DNA of 64,000 bases from Aequorivita sp. UBA3180 (GTDB lineage Bacteria > Bacteroidota > Bacteroidia > Flavobacteriales > Flavobacteriaceae): assembly GCA_002364215.1 (NCBI GenBank), contig DEXQ01000018.1, forward strand, positions 187,243 to 251,242, in the 5' to 3' direction. Positions 51,499-59,148 of the stretch are shown piece by piece (position 1 is the stretch's first letter; each line of letters opens with the position of its first letter). The notes under the pieces are model-generated. The model did not search any database. It was given only the letters and a program-made list of their open reading frames with translations, and was not told the DNA's origin. The translations under genes and the position numbers were made by a program.

Positions 51499-52767
51499 AT
51501 GCAAATCGTTTCCGCACAAGAGGCCGTATCCATAGTAAAATCTGATAATCGTGTATTTTTTCAGGGAGCTGCGATGACTCCAAATTTGTTGATAGACACT
51601 TTATGCGAGCGCTATCTAGAATTGAACAATGTTGAAATAATACAAATACATACCCACGGCGAAGCCAAATATACCCAGGCTCCATACACTGACGCTTTTA
51701 AACTTTCAAGCTGTTTTGTAGGCGATAACGTTCGGAAAGGCGTGAACACCATTCACGGCGATTATATTCCAGTATTTCTAAGTGAAATCCATTGGCTTTT
51801 CAGAAGAAATATCCTTCCATTAGATGTGGCTTTTATCCAAGTTTCTACGCCAGACAAGCACGGGTACTGCTCTTTGGGTGTTTCGGTTGATGTCACCTTG
51901 CCAGCAATTCAAACTGCAAAACACGTTGTTGCCCTTATCAACCCAAATGTACCAAGAACCCACGGCGACGGAATTATTCATATAAATAGTATTGATTTTG
52001 GAGTAGAAATAGATACGCCCATTTATGCTTCCATTTTAGGGGAACCTTCCCAAATTGAAGCGACCATCGGTAGAAATGTGGCTGAGTTGGTGGAAGATGG
52101 CGCCACCCTTCAAATGGGCATCGGCAATATTCCAAATGCGGTGCTCCACAACCTGGGCAACCATAAACGATTGGGAATCCACACCGAAATGTTCAGCGAT
52201 GGCATACTTCCTTTGGTTGAAAAGGGAATAATCACGGGCGAGGACAAAGAAATAAAAACGGGTAAAATAGTAACCTGTTTCGCCATGGGTACCAAAAAAT
52301 TATACGATTTTATTGATGATAACCCAATAGTTCATTTTAAGGAAGCTGGATATACAAACGATACGGCAATAATTCGCCGTAACCCAAAAGTAACTGCAAT
52401 TAACAGTGCCATTGAAATTGATTTGACCGGACAGGTTTGTGCAGATAGTATTGGAATGTACCAGTATTCTGGAGTTGGAGGGCAGATGGATTTTATTCGT
52501 GGTGCTTCGCTTTCGGAAGGAGGGAAGCCTATTATTGCGATGCCATCAATCACCAATAAAGGCATTTCCAAAATCACCCCCTTTTTAAAGGAAGGTGCCA
52601 GCGTTACTACCACCAGGGCTCACGTTCATTATGTGGTAACCGAATATGGAGTAGTGAATCTTTTCGGAAAAGGGATTGAGCAACGAGCCAAAGCGCTTAT
52701 TTCAATTGCACATCCCGATCATCGGGAAGCGTTGGAACGTGAGGCGCGAATGCGTTTTCACAGCTAA
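51499..52767 (+). CDS. Acetyl-CoA hydrolase/transferase family protein
   Basis: A 422-residue family I CoA transferase. It has the glycine-rich N-terminal half and the catalytic-Glu region, GYTNDTAIIRRNPKVTAINSAIEIDLTGQVCADSIG, then GGQMDFIRGASLSEGGKPIIAMPS and THAHVHYVVTEYGVV (written TTRAHVHYV in the sequence). Such enzymes exchange CoA between acetate and another acid (for example 4-hydroxybutyrate or succinate). Its own FNR-like promoter links it to anaerobic acetate metabolism. Substrates are unknown. Confidence 0.85.
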   Translation: MQIVSAQEAVSIVKSDNRVFFQGAAMTPNLLIDTLCERYLELNNVEIIQIHTHGEAKYTQAPYTDAFKLSSCFVGDNVRKGVNTIHGDYIPVFLSEIHWLFRRNILPLDVAFIQVSTPDKHGYCSLGVSVDVTLPAIQTAKHVVALINPNVPRTHGDGIIHINSIDFGVEIDTPIYASILGEPSQIEATIGRNVAELVEDGATLQMGIGNIPNAVLHNLGNHKRLGIHTEMFSDGILPLVEKGIITGEDKEIKTGKIVTCFAMGTKKLYDFIDDNPIVHFKEAGYTNDTAIIRRNPKVTAINSAIEIDLTGQVCADSIGMYQYSGVGGQMDFIRGASLSEGGKPIIAMPSITNKGISKITPFLKEGASVTTTRAHVHYVVTEYGVVNLFGKGIEQRAKALISIAHPDHREALEREARMRFHS

Positions 52768-52830
52768 AGATATAATTTTGCTGTTTTTAGGGTGGATGAA
52801 AGAGTGCTGTTTTTTAAGATAGATTTATCC

Positions 52831-52859
52831 TTGAATAATATTGTTATTACTTACTTTTG
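52831..52859 (+). promoter_or_regulatory. Promoter and candidate Rrf2 operator
   Basis: TTG (52831-52833) and TACTTTTG (52852-52859) form a constitutive-type promoter. The imperfect palindrome AATAATATTGTTATT (52834-52848) lies between them, where a repressor would block it. No FNR-like site is present. Confidence 0.55.
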
Positions 52860-52875
52860 AAGAAAATAAATCTAT

Positions 52876-53304
52876 ATGTTTTCAAAAGCTTGTGAATATG
52901 GTATTCGGGCCGTTCTATTTATAGCAAAACAATCTCAAAAAGATTTGCGACCAAATATCTCAGAAATATCCAAAGCAGTGGACTCACCGGAACCATTTAC
53001 TGCCAAGGTTTGCCAACAACTTGCACGTGCGGGTATAATCTTATCCAAAAAAGGGCCCAACGGTGGGTTTTATTTAGAAAAGAATTCGACCCTGCGATTG
53101 GCCGATATTGTTTCTGAAATAGATGGCGATCAAATATTTAACGGTTGTAGTCTCGGCTTACGCGAGTGCTCCTCGGAGCATCCCTGTCCCGTACACGATC
53201 AATTTATGGACGTACGCAACGGTTTAAGACAAATGTGCGAGAATACGTTGGTGATGGATCTTGCCAGTAATTTGGAAGAAGGCCAAACATTTTTAAAAGT
53301 TTAA
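52876..53304 (+). CDS. Rrf2-family regulator, NsrR/IscR-like
   Basis: A 142-residue Rrf2-type regulator with an N-terminal winged helix (MFSKACEYGIRAVLFIAKQ; PEPFTAKVCQQLARAGIILSKKGPNGGF) and a Cys triad in GCSLGLRECSSEHPCPVHDQ (about residues 97-114) that would hold an iron-sulfur cluster. In NsrR such a cluster reacts with NO and releases DNA. It heads an operon with truncated haemoglobin and hemerythrin, which fits an NO-responsive repressor. Confidence 0.85.
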   Translation: MFSKACEYGIRAVLFIAKQSQKDLRPNISEISKAVDSPEPFTAKVCQQLARAGIILSKKGPNGGFYLEKNSTLRLADIVSEIDGDQIFNGCSLGLRECSSEHPCPVHDQFMDVRNGLRQMCENTLVMDLASNLEEGQTFLKV

Positions 53305-53313
53305 GACAGAAGT

Positions 53314-53706
53314 ATGACGACGGATATAATGAAATTGAATGATGTAAAGCATTTGGTAGATTCCTTTTATGGAAAAATACGGGAAGATATCCTATTGAAG
53401 GATATTTTCAACAATATAATCCAAGACCGCTGGCCCGAGCATCTTGAAAAAATGTATACCTTTTGGCAAACCGTTCTTTTGAGTGAGCATACTTATTACG
53501 GCAGCCCTTTCCCGCCCCATGCAAAAATGCCCATTGATAAAGAGCACTTTGACCGATGGTTACAATTATTCTTTGAAACCATCGATGAAAATTTTACGGG
53601 TGAAGTGGCCGAGGAAGCAAAATGGCGCTCATCTAAAATGGCCGAGATGTTTCAGTTTAAAATAAATTATATGCGTGAAAACTCAGGCTCTAAATACGTT
53701 CAATAA
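53314..53706 (+). CDS. Group III truncated haemoglobin
   Basis: A 130-residue globin of the group III (P) type with FWQTVLLSEHTYYGSPFPPHAKMPIDKEHFDRWLQLF, where the F8 His is in the EHFDRWL segment. Such globins bind O2 or NO and support NO detoxification. It starts 10 bp after the Rrf2 gene and its stop codon overlaps the hemerythrin start (TAATG). Confidence 0.87.
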   Translation: MTTDIMKLNDVKHLVDSFYGKIREDILLKDIFNNIIQDRWPEHLEKMYTFWQTVLLSEHTYYGSPFPPHAKMPIDKEHFDRWLQLFFETIDENFTGEVAEEAKWRSSKMAEMFQFKINYMRENSGSKYVQ

Positions 53707-54173
53707 TGGAAAAGAAAAAACCGATTAAAAGACACACTGCCTTACAGCCCTTAAGCCGGCAGCATCATTTTGGGCTACTTTTCAGTTGGAAATTGCGCAA
53801 GGGTTTCAGCAAAAATATTGCTCCCGAAAGACTTCAAAAATATGCCGCTTGGTTTTTTGAGGAAGAAATAAAGCCTCATTTTGAAGCCGAGGAAAAGCAT
53901 GTTTTTACGGTTTTGAATGAAGACAATGAGTTAATTGTCCGTGCCTTAAAAGAACACAGGCGAATAGAGCGCCTTTTTAAGGAAAACGAAAATCCTGAAA
54001 AATCCCTAAGCCAGTTGGAGGAAGAGCTCGATGCGCATATCCGTTTTGAGGAGCGTATTCTTTTTAATGAAATCCAAAAAGTAGCCACCGAAAGTCAACT
54101 CCAAAAAATTTCAGAAATCCATTCTGAAAATGTAACACCACCTGAATATTCTGATCCATTCTGGGAAAATTAA
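53706..54173 (+). CDS. Hemerythrin-like HHE domain protein
   Basis: A 155-residue four-helix protein with the di-iron pattern of hemerythrin: LSRQHHFGLLFSWKL, KPHFEAEEKHVFTVL, LKEHRRIERLF and DAHIRFEERILFNEI. His, Glu and Asp ligands are placed as expected. Likely an O2- or NO-binding or iron-handling protein. Co-transcribed with the truncated haemoglobin. Confidence 0.82.
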   Translation: MEKKKPIKRHTALQPLSRQHHFGLLFSWKLRKGFSKNIAPERLQKYAAWFFEEEIKPHFEAEEKHVFTVLNEDNELIVRALKEHRRIERLFKENENPEKSLSQLEEELDAHIRFEERILFNEIQKVATESQLQKISEIHSENVTPPEYSDPFWEN

Positions 54174-54211
54174 CCTTATTAAGTCTATTTTAAGATAAAA
54201 ATATCCTTTTA

Positions 54212-54254
54212 TGATTTAGGTCATATTTTGGGTGTGAATTTATGCTGAAATTTG
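54212..54254 (+). promoter_or_regulatory. FNR/CRP-like site and -7 box for ric
   Basis: TGATTTAGGTCA at 54212-54223 and GAAATTTG ending at 54254, standard spacing. Transcription would begin near 54261, after an in-frame TTG at 54252, so the ric start is 54285. Confidence 0.73.
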
Positions 54255-54284
54255 CCCCATATTATTCATAAAAAGATATTTACC

Positions 54285-55010
54285 ATGACAACACTTCAAG
54301 AAAAAACAGTAGCCGATGTGGTTACGGAAAACATAAAAGCAGCCCACATTTTCAAAAAGCACGGCATTGATTTTTGCTGTGGGGGTGGAGTTAGCATTAA
54401 GAGAGCCTGTGAAAAAGCTAAGATAGATCCCGCTATTTTGATGGCAGAACTATTGAGTCTAGACACAGTGCAGGATAGAGCAAAAGATTATAACAGTTGG
54501 AAACTGGATTTTCTAACAGACCACATAATTAACGTACACCATACCTATGTAGAAGAAAATAGCCCTATGCTACTTCAATATGCGCAGCGAGTAAACCATG
54601 TACATGGACATCATTACACAGAGCTCGGACAGATTGAGGCTTTGGTAAAACAAGTGGTGCAGGAGTTGGCTTCGCATATGAAAAAGGAAGAGTTGATACT
54701 TTTTCCTTTCATAAAAAAATTGGTAAAAGCTGAACGCGATGGAGAGGAAATTCCCGCAATTCATTTTGGAACTGTTGAGAATCCCATAAAAATGATGGAA
54801 GCTGAACACGAGGAGGCTGGCGAAATATTGCGTCAAATTGCAAAGTTGAGCAATAACTTCACACCACCACAGGGTGCTTGCAATACCTACCGTGCTTTTT
54901 ATGCCAAACTTGATGAATTTGAGCAGGATTTGCATCAGCATGTTCATTTGGAAAATAATATTCTTTTCCCAAAAGCCTTGAACTTGGAAAAGAAATTAAA
55001 GAAAGATTAA
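54285..55010 (+). CDS. ric: Iron-sulfur cluster repair protein Ric (ScdA/YtfE)
   Basis: A 241-residue di-iron protein of the YtfE/ScdA family. It has an N-terminal ScdA-type domain (TVADVVTENIKAAHIFKKHGIDFCCGGG with a Cys pair) and a hemerythrin-like domain with H-x-E-x-H ligand clusters (HVHGHHYTEL; SHMKKEELILFP; EAEHEEAGEILR; HQHVHLENNILFP). It repairs Fe-S clusters damaged by NO or peroxide. Own FNR-like promoter; terminator follows. Confidence 0.9.
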   Translation: MTTLQEKTVADVVTENIKAAHIFKKHGIDFCCGGGVSIKRACEKAKIDPAILMAELLSLDTVQDRAKDYNSWKLDFLTDHIINVHHTYVEENSPMLLQYAQRVNHVHGHHYTELGQIEALVKQVVQELASHMKKEELILFPFIKKLVKAERDGEEIPAIHFGTVENPIKMMEAEHEEAGEILRQIAKLSNNFTPPQGACNTYRAFYAKLDEFEQDLHQHVHLENNILFPKALNLEKKLKKD

Positions 55011-55069
55011 CCTTCGTTTAAGATTATCCCCAGCCCCAAATCTTGATTTTTATTTGATTGGTTTTTAGG

Positions 55070-55128
55070 ACAGTTCGGAAAATTGGCAACTTTGAATGTT
55101 TGCTGCCAAAAATCCGGACTGTTTTTTT
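55070..55128 (+). terminator. Terminator after ric
   Basis: ACAGTTCGGA (55070-55079) pairs with TCCGGACTGT (55113-55122), with an inner TTGGCA/TGCCAA stem, followed by a run of T. It separates ric from the next gene. Confidence 0.75.
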
Positions 55129-55142
55129 AATTTTGAACCTTG

Positions 55143-56354
55143 ATGGATTTACGAAAACACATAGCCATTGGGCTTTTCTATTTTCTGCTCGTGGCGCTGA
55201 TGGGAGTTCTACTTCGTTTTTTTTTCGTAACGCCCATCTCGCTCAATTATAAATATATTCTACATGCGCATTCGCATACGGCTCTGCTCGGTTGGATTTA
55301 TTTGGGGTTGACAACCTTAATTTATAAAGTATTTCTTTCAAAAGCAGAAAAGACAAAACATTATAAACGCATTTATATATTTACGAATCTTTGCATTGTA
55401 GGGATGCTCATAACCTTTCCCATTCAGGGTTATGCCTTGTATTCCATTATTTTTTCTACGCTGTTTCTATTTGCTTCGTACTGGTTTGCCTGGTTTGCGA
55501 TGAAGCATATTCCGGCGCATTTTAAGCAACGCTTTTCTTGGAAGCTTATAAAAACCGCCCTATGGTATTTGGTTATTTCCAGTATTGGTCCCTGGGCGAT
55601 CGGTGGGGTGATGGCGACTCTGGGGCCGGAGTCCATTTGGTATAAATCCTCCATTTATTTCTATCTCCATTTTCAGTATAATGGTTGGTTCATTTTCGCT
55701 TTGCTCGGTATTTTGTTTTACGTTTTTGAAGAAAAGGGAATCAAGTTTAATCCTGAAAAACTCAAATCGTTTTTTCTTCTCTTGAATTTTGGCGTCCTGT
55801 TCACTGTCTTTCTATCGTTCCTTTGGTTTGTCCCGCCCACGGTAATTTATGTTTTAGGATTGGCTGGAGCCGTGGCGCAGCTATTGGCATTTTCGGAACT
55901 CTATTCAATGTTAAAAATAAATTTTCAGTTCCTAAAAAATGAATTTGGCCCAAGCTGTTTGTTTCTTTTGAAATTTGCCGGTATTCTATTTGTTCTAAAA
56001 CTGTTTATGCAGCTTTTCTCGGCTTTTCCCTATCTGGCCGACTTAGCTTTTCGGTTGAAGGATTTTGTAATTGGGTATCTACATATGGTTTTTTTGGGAA
56101 TCGTAATTACCGCAATGCTCGCTTTTCTGAAATATTTTAAATTAATACTGTTGCCCAAAAGCTTTTTTTGGCTCTATATGTTTGCATTCCTAAGCACGGA
56201 AGTGCTCATTTTTTATAAAGCCTGCGCACTTTGGCTAGGTTTGCCATTCGTTGCGGAATACTATTGGTTGCTTACCATTTTAAGCTGCGCGTTCCCCATT
56301 GCGGTGGGAATTTTATTTTTCAGAAACATTAAAAGTTTATATCTTTCTGCTTGA
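55143..56354 (+). CDS. Polytopic membrane protein resembling haem-copper oxidase subunit I
   Basis: A 403-residue protein with about 11-12 helices. Three His-containing segments recall subunit I helices: YILHAHSHTALLGWIYLGL (His41, 43, 45), YFYLHFQYNGWFIFALLGILFY (His176) and IGYLHMVFLGIVITAML (His314). The paired His of the CuB site is not seen, so catalytic oxidase activity is unlikely. It could be NnrS-like or a haem-binding assembly or sensor protein. Start taken at the ATG 55143. It lies between ric and ccoI. Confidence 0.65.
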   Translation: MDLRKHIAIGLFYFLLVALMGVLLRFFFVTPISLNYKYILHAHSHTALLGWIYLGLTTLIYKVFLSKAEKTKHYKRIYIFTNLCIVGMLITFPIQGYALYSIIFSTLFLFASYWFAWFAMKHIPAHFKQRFSWKLIKTALWYLVISSIGPWAIGGVMATLGPESIWYKSSIYFYLHFQYNGWFIFALLGILFYVFEEKGIKFNPEKLKSFFLLLNFGVLFTVFLSFLWFVPPTVIYVLGLAGAVAQLLAFSELYSMLKINFQFLKNEFGPSCLFLLKFAGILFVLKLFMQLFSAFPYLADLAFRLKDFVIGYLHMVFLGIVITAMLAFLKYFKLILLPKSFFWLYMFAFLSTEVLIFYKACALWLGLPFVAEYYWLLTILSCAFPIAVGILFFRNIKSLYLSA

Positions 56355-56386
56355 AGTGAAAAACCTGCGATAATTAAGGTAAAAGC

Positions 56387-56429
56387 TGATAATTGTCATT
56401 TGGCGAAACCAAATCTCTTTCAACCTTTG
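56387..56429 (+). promoter_or_regulatory. FNR/CRP-like site and -7 box for ccoI
   Basis: TGATAATTGTCA at 56387-56398 and AACCTTTG ending at 56429, standard spacing. Confidence 0.73.
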
Positions 56430-56459
56430 CAACAGGTATAACGAGCAATTTTTTAATTG

Positions 56460-58865
56460 ATGGCAAACTGTTTCCATTGTGGTGATGCGTGTTTGGACGT
56501 TGAAATTAAACATGAGGAAAAATCCTTCTGCTGTCACGGCTGTAAGACGGTTTTTGATATTCTACACGACAACGATTTAAGTTACTATTACGATCTTGAA
56601 AAAACCCCGGGCATTTCCCCAAAGGAAATCGCCGGTAAATACGATTTTCTCGACAATGAGGCCATTGTTGAAAAGTTACTGGAATTTAACGATGGCACTA
56701 CCCAGATTGTTTCATTTTTAATTCCGTCGATACATTGCAGCAGTTGCATTTGGATATTGGAAAATCTGAATAAACTAAATCCTACCGTTACATCCTCACA
56801 AGTTAACTTTCCCGAAAAAACGGTACGGATTACTTTTTCTGCTGAAGAGAATTCGCTTAAAAATTTAGTGATTCTTTTAAGCCGAATAGGTTACGAACCC
56901 TATATTTCGCTGGAGGATTCCGAAAAAAAAGAAAAATATATCAACCGAAGCCTGATCTACAAACTGGGCATTGCGGGATTTGCCTTTGGAAATATTATGT
57001 TCCTCTCATTTCCTGAATATTTTGAGCCTTCCGAATTCTGGCTGGACCAGTTTAAGCCGTTTTTCCGTTGGTTGATGTTTGCGTTTTCACTACCGGTGGT
57101 TTTTTACTCAGGGAGTGCGTATTTTACTTCGGCATACAAGGGGCTTCGTTCCAAAATCTTAAATATAGACGTCCCCATAGCTTTGGGAATTGCGGTTCTT
57201 TTTATACGAAGCACGATAGACATAGTATTCGACTTGGGCACAGGCTTTTTTGACAGTCTCTCTGGCTTGGTTTTCTTTTTATTATTGGGGAAATTTTTTC
57301 AGCAGAAAACCTATAGCTATCTTTCCTTTGAACGCGATTACAAATCATACTTCCCGATTGCCGTTACACGACTTTTCAAAAATGCTGATGGAAATACCGT
57401 AGAAGAACAAGCTGAGGTTTACACCGTAAAAAAAGGCGACCGCTTGCTTATTCGCAACAATGAAATATTACCAGTGGATGCCATATTAATTAAAGGGAAT
57501 GCGCTTATTGACTACAGTTTTGTAACTGGTGAAGCAGAACCTATTACAAAACAAAGCGGCGACAAACTTTTTGCGGGCGGAAAGCAACAAGCCGGTATTT
57601 TGGAAGTGGAAGTTCTTAAACCCGTAGCCCAAAGCTACCTTACCCAACTGTGGAGCAACGACGTTTTCAGCAAGGATAAAACCGGCCTTTTTGAATCGAT
57701 TACGGACAGTATCAGCAAACGATTTACGGTCGTTCTGCTTACCATAGCATTTATTTCTACCATTTTTTGGCTTGTGGTCGATCCTTCCAAAGCCTTTAAT
57801 GTGTTCACCTCGGTTTTAATTGTGGCCTGTCCGTGCGCCATTGCACTTGCCGCGCCATTTACTTTGGGCAATGTGCTGCGCATTTTCGGAAGGGAAAAAC
57901 TCTATTTGAAGGAAGCCTCAGTAATCGAACAAATGGCGAAGCTGGACACCGTTGTATTTGACAAAACGGGAACCCTCACTACCAACCAAAAAAATATGAT
58001 TAGCTATGAAGGCATTGCGCTTTCAGAGGAAGAAAAGCAATTGCTCACGAGTACACTTCGGGCATCGAGCCATCCTTTGAGTCGCTCGCTTTACAATATG
58101 CTCGACAAAAATAATATCCAAACCTTGGATGAATTTGCAGAAGAAGTAGGGAAGGGGATTTCCGCAACTGCTAAAAACAATTCCATAAAAGTGGGATCCT
58201 ATGAATTTGTGGGGTATTCTGATCAATTGACTTTCGAAGTAAAAAATAGAACCACGGTACACATCAGTGCAAATCAAGTTTACAAAGGCTGTTACATTTT
58301 TAACAGTGAGTACAGAAAAGGTGTTGCCGAAATTTTTGAACAATTGGGTGCCAATAAAGATGTGGTTGTCCTTTCGGGCGACAACGAAGGCGAGCGTGAA
58401 CGGCTTGAAGAATTACTGCCCAAAGGCACGAAACTATATTTCAACCAAAAACCGGACGACAAGTTGAATTTTATAAAAACCCTTCAGCAAAAAGGAAAGC
58501 AGGTGCTTATGATTGGAGACGGTCTGAACGATGCAGGAGCGCTAAAACAGAGCAATGTAGGTTTTGTGATTTCAGAAAATACAAACGTTTTTTCACCAGC
58601 CTGTGATGGTATTTTGGATGCTTCACAGTTTCACAGAATTGGCGATTTTTTAAATCTTTCCATTAAAGGTGTGAAAATCATAAAATGGGCGTTTTTATTT
58701 TCGCTATTTTACAATTTAATAGGTTTGGCATTTGCTGTTACAGGACATTTAAAACCGGTAGTTGCGGCAATATTAATGCCTTTAAGCTCAATAAGCATTG
58801 TTGTTTTCACCACAGTTGCAACCCAATTTGTGGGAAAGAAATTAAGAACGGATATAAATAAGTAA
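56460..58865 (+). CDS. ccoI: CcoI/FixI copper-translocating P-type ATPase
   Basis: An 801-residue P1B-ATPase for copper delivery to cbb3 oxidase. The N-terminal part has Cys motifs (NCFHCGDACLDV; CCHGCKTVFDIL; HCSSCIWIL), followed by helices with the CPC motif in VACPCAIALAAPF, the phosphorylation site DKTGTLTT and the hinge GDGLNDAGAL. The ATG at 56460 follows an in-frame TTG. Its FNR-like promoter and position before ccoS and ccoNO place it in cbb3 assembly. Confidence 0.92.
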   Translation: MANCFHCGDACLDVEIKHEEKSFCCHGCKTVFDILHDNDLSYYYDLEKTPGISPKEIAGKYDFLDNEAIVEKLLEFNDGTTQIVSFLIPSIHCSSCIWILENLNKLNPTVTSSQVNFPEKTVRITFSAEENSLKNLVILLSRIGYEPYISLEDSEKKEKYINRSLIYKLGIAGFAFGNIMFLSFPEYFEPSEFWLDQFKPFFRWLMFAFSLPVVFYSGSAYFTSAYKGLRSKILNIDVPIALGIAVLFIRSTIDIVFDLGTGFFDSLSGLVFFLLLGKFFQQKTYSYLSFERDYKSYFPIAVTRLFKNADGNTVEEQAEVYTVKKGDRLLIRNNEILPVDAILIKGNALIDYSFVTGEAEPITKQSGDKLFAGGKQQAGILEVEVLKPVAQSYLTQLWSNDVFSKDKTGLFESITDSISKRFTVVLLTIAFISTIFWLVVDPSKAFNVFTSVLIVACPCAIALAAPFTLGNVLRIFGREKLYLKEASVIEQMAKLDTVVFDKTGTLTTNQKNMISYEGIALSEEEKQLLTSTLRASSHPLSRSLYNMLDKNNIQTLDEFAEEVGKGISATAKNNSIKVGSYEFVGYSDQLTFEVKNRTTVHISANQVYKGCYIFNSEYRKGVAEIFEQLGANKDVVVLSGDNEGERERLEELLPKGTKLYFNQKPDDKLNFIKTLQQKGKQVLMIGDGLNDAGALKQSNVGFVISENTNVFSPACDGILDASQFHRIGDFLNLSIKGVKIIKWAFLFSLFYNLIGLAFAVTGHLKPVVAAILMPLSSISIVVFTTVATQFVGKKLRTDINK

Positions 58866-58868
58866 AAT

Positions 58869-58911
58869 TGACAAATGTCATATTTTAAGGACCTTTGCAA
58901 TAATAATTTTG
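58869..58911 (+). promoter_or_regulatory. FNR/CRP-like site and -7 box for ccoS-ccoNOQPG
   Basis: TGACAAATGTCA at 58869-58880 and TAATTTTG at 58904-58911, standard spacing. ccoS begins at 58929. Confidence 0.78.
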
Positions 58912-58928
58912 AATACTAATTATCAGGT

Positions 58929-59135
58929 ATGACCATAATCTATATGCTATTGGCAATCAGTGTTTTTGTAGCGCTCATATTTTTTGTGCTGTTTATCTTT
59001 TCAGTAAAAAAGGGCCAGTATGATGATACCTATACTCCTTCCGTGCGTATGCTTTTTGATGATGAACTGGTAAAAGAAGGTCCTTCAAATAAAAAGAATA
59101 CTTCAAAAGAAATTAAAACCAATCCAGAAAAATAA
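58929..59135 (+). CDS. ccoS: CcoS-like cbb3 assembly protein
   Basis: A 68-residue protein with one N-terminal membrane helix (about 3-25: IIYMLLAISVFVALIFFVLFIFSV) followed by KKGQYDDTYTPSVRMLFDDE, a typical CcoS tail. CcoS is needed for cofactor insertion into cbb3 oxidase. It starts the structural operon. Confidence 0.82.
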   Translation: MTIIYMLLAISVFVALIFFVLFIFSVKKGQYDDTYTPSVRMLFDDELVKEGPSNKKNTSKEIKTNPEK

Positions 59136-59148
59136 CTCTATTAACACT

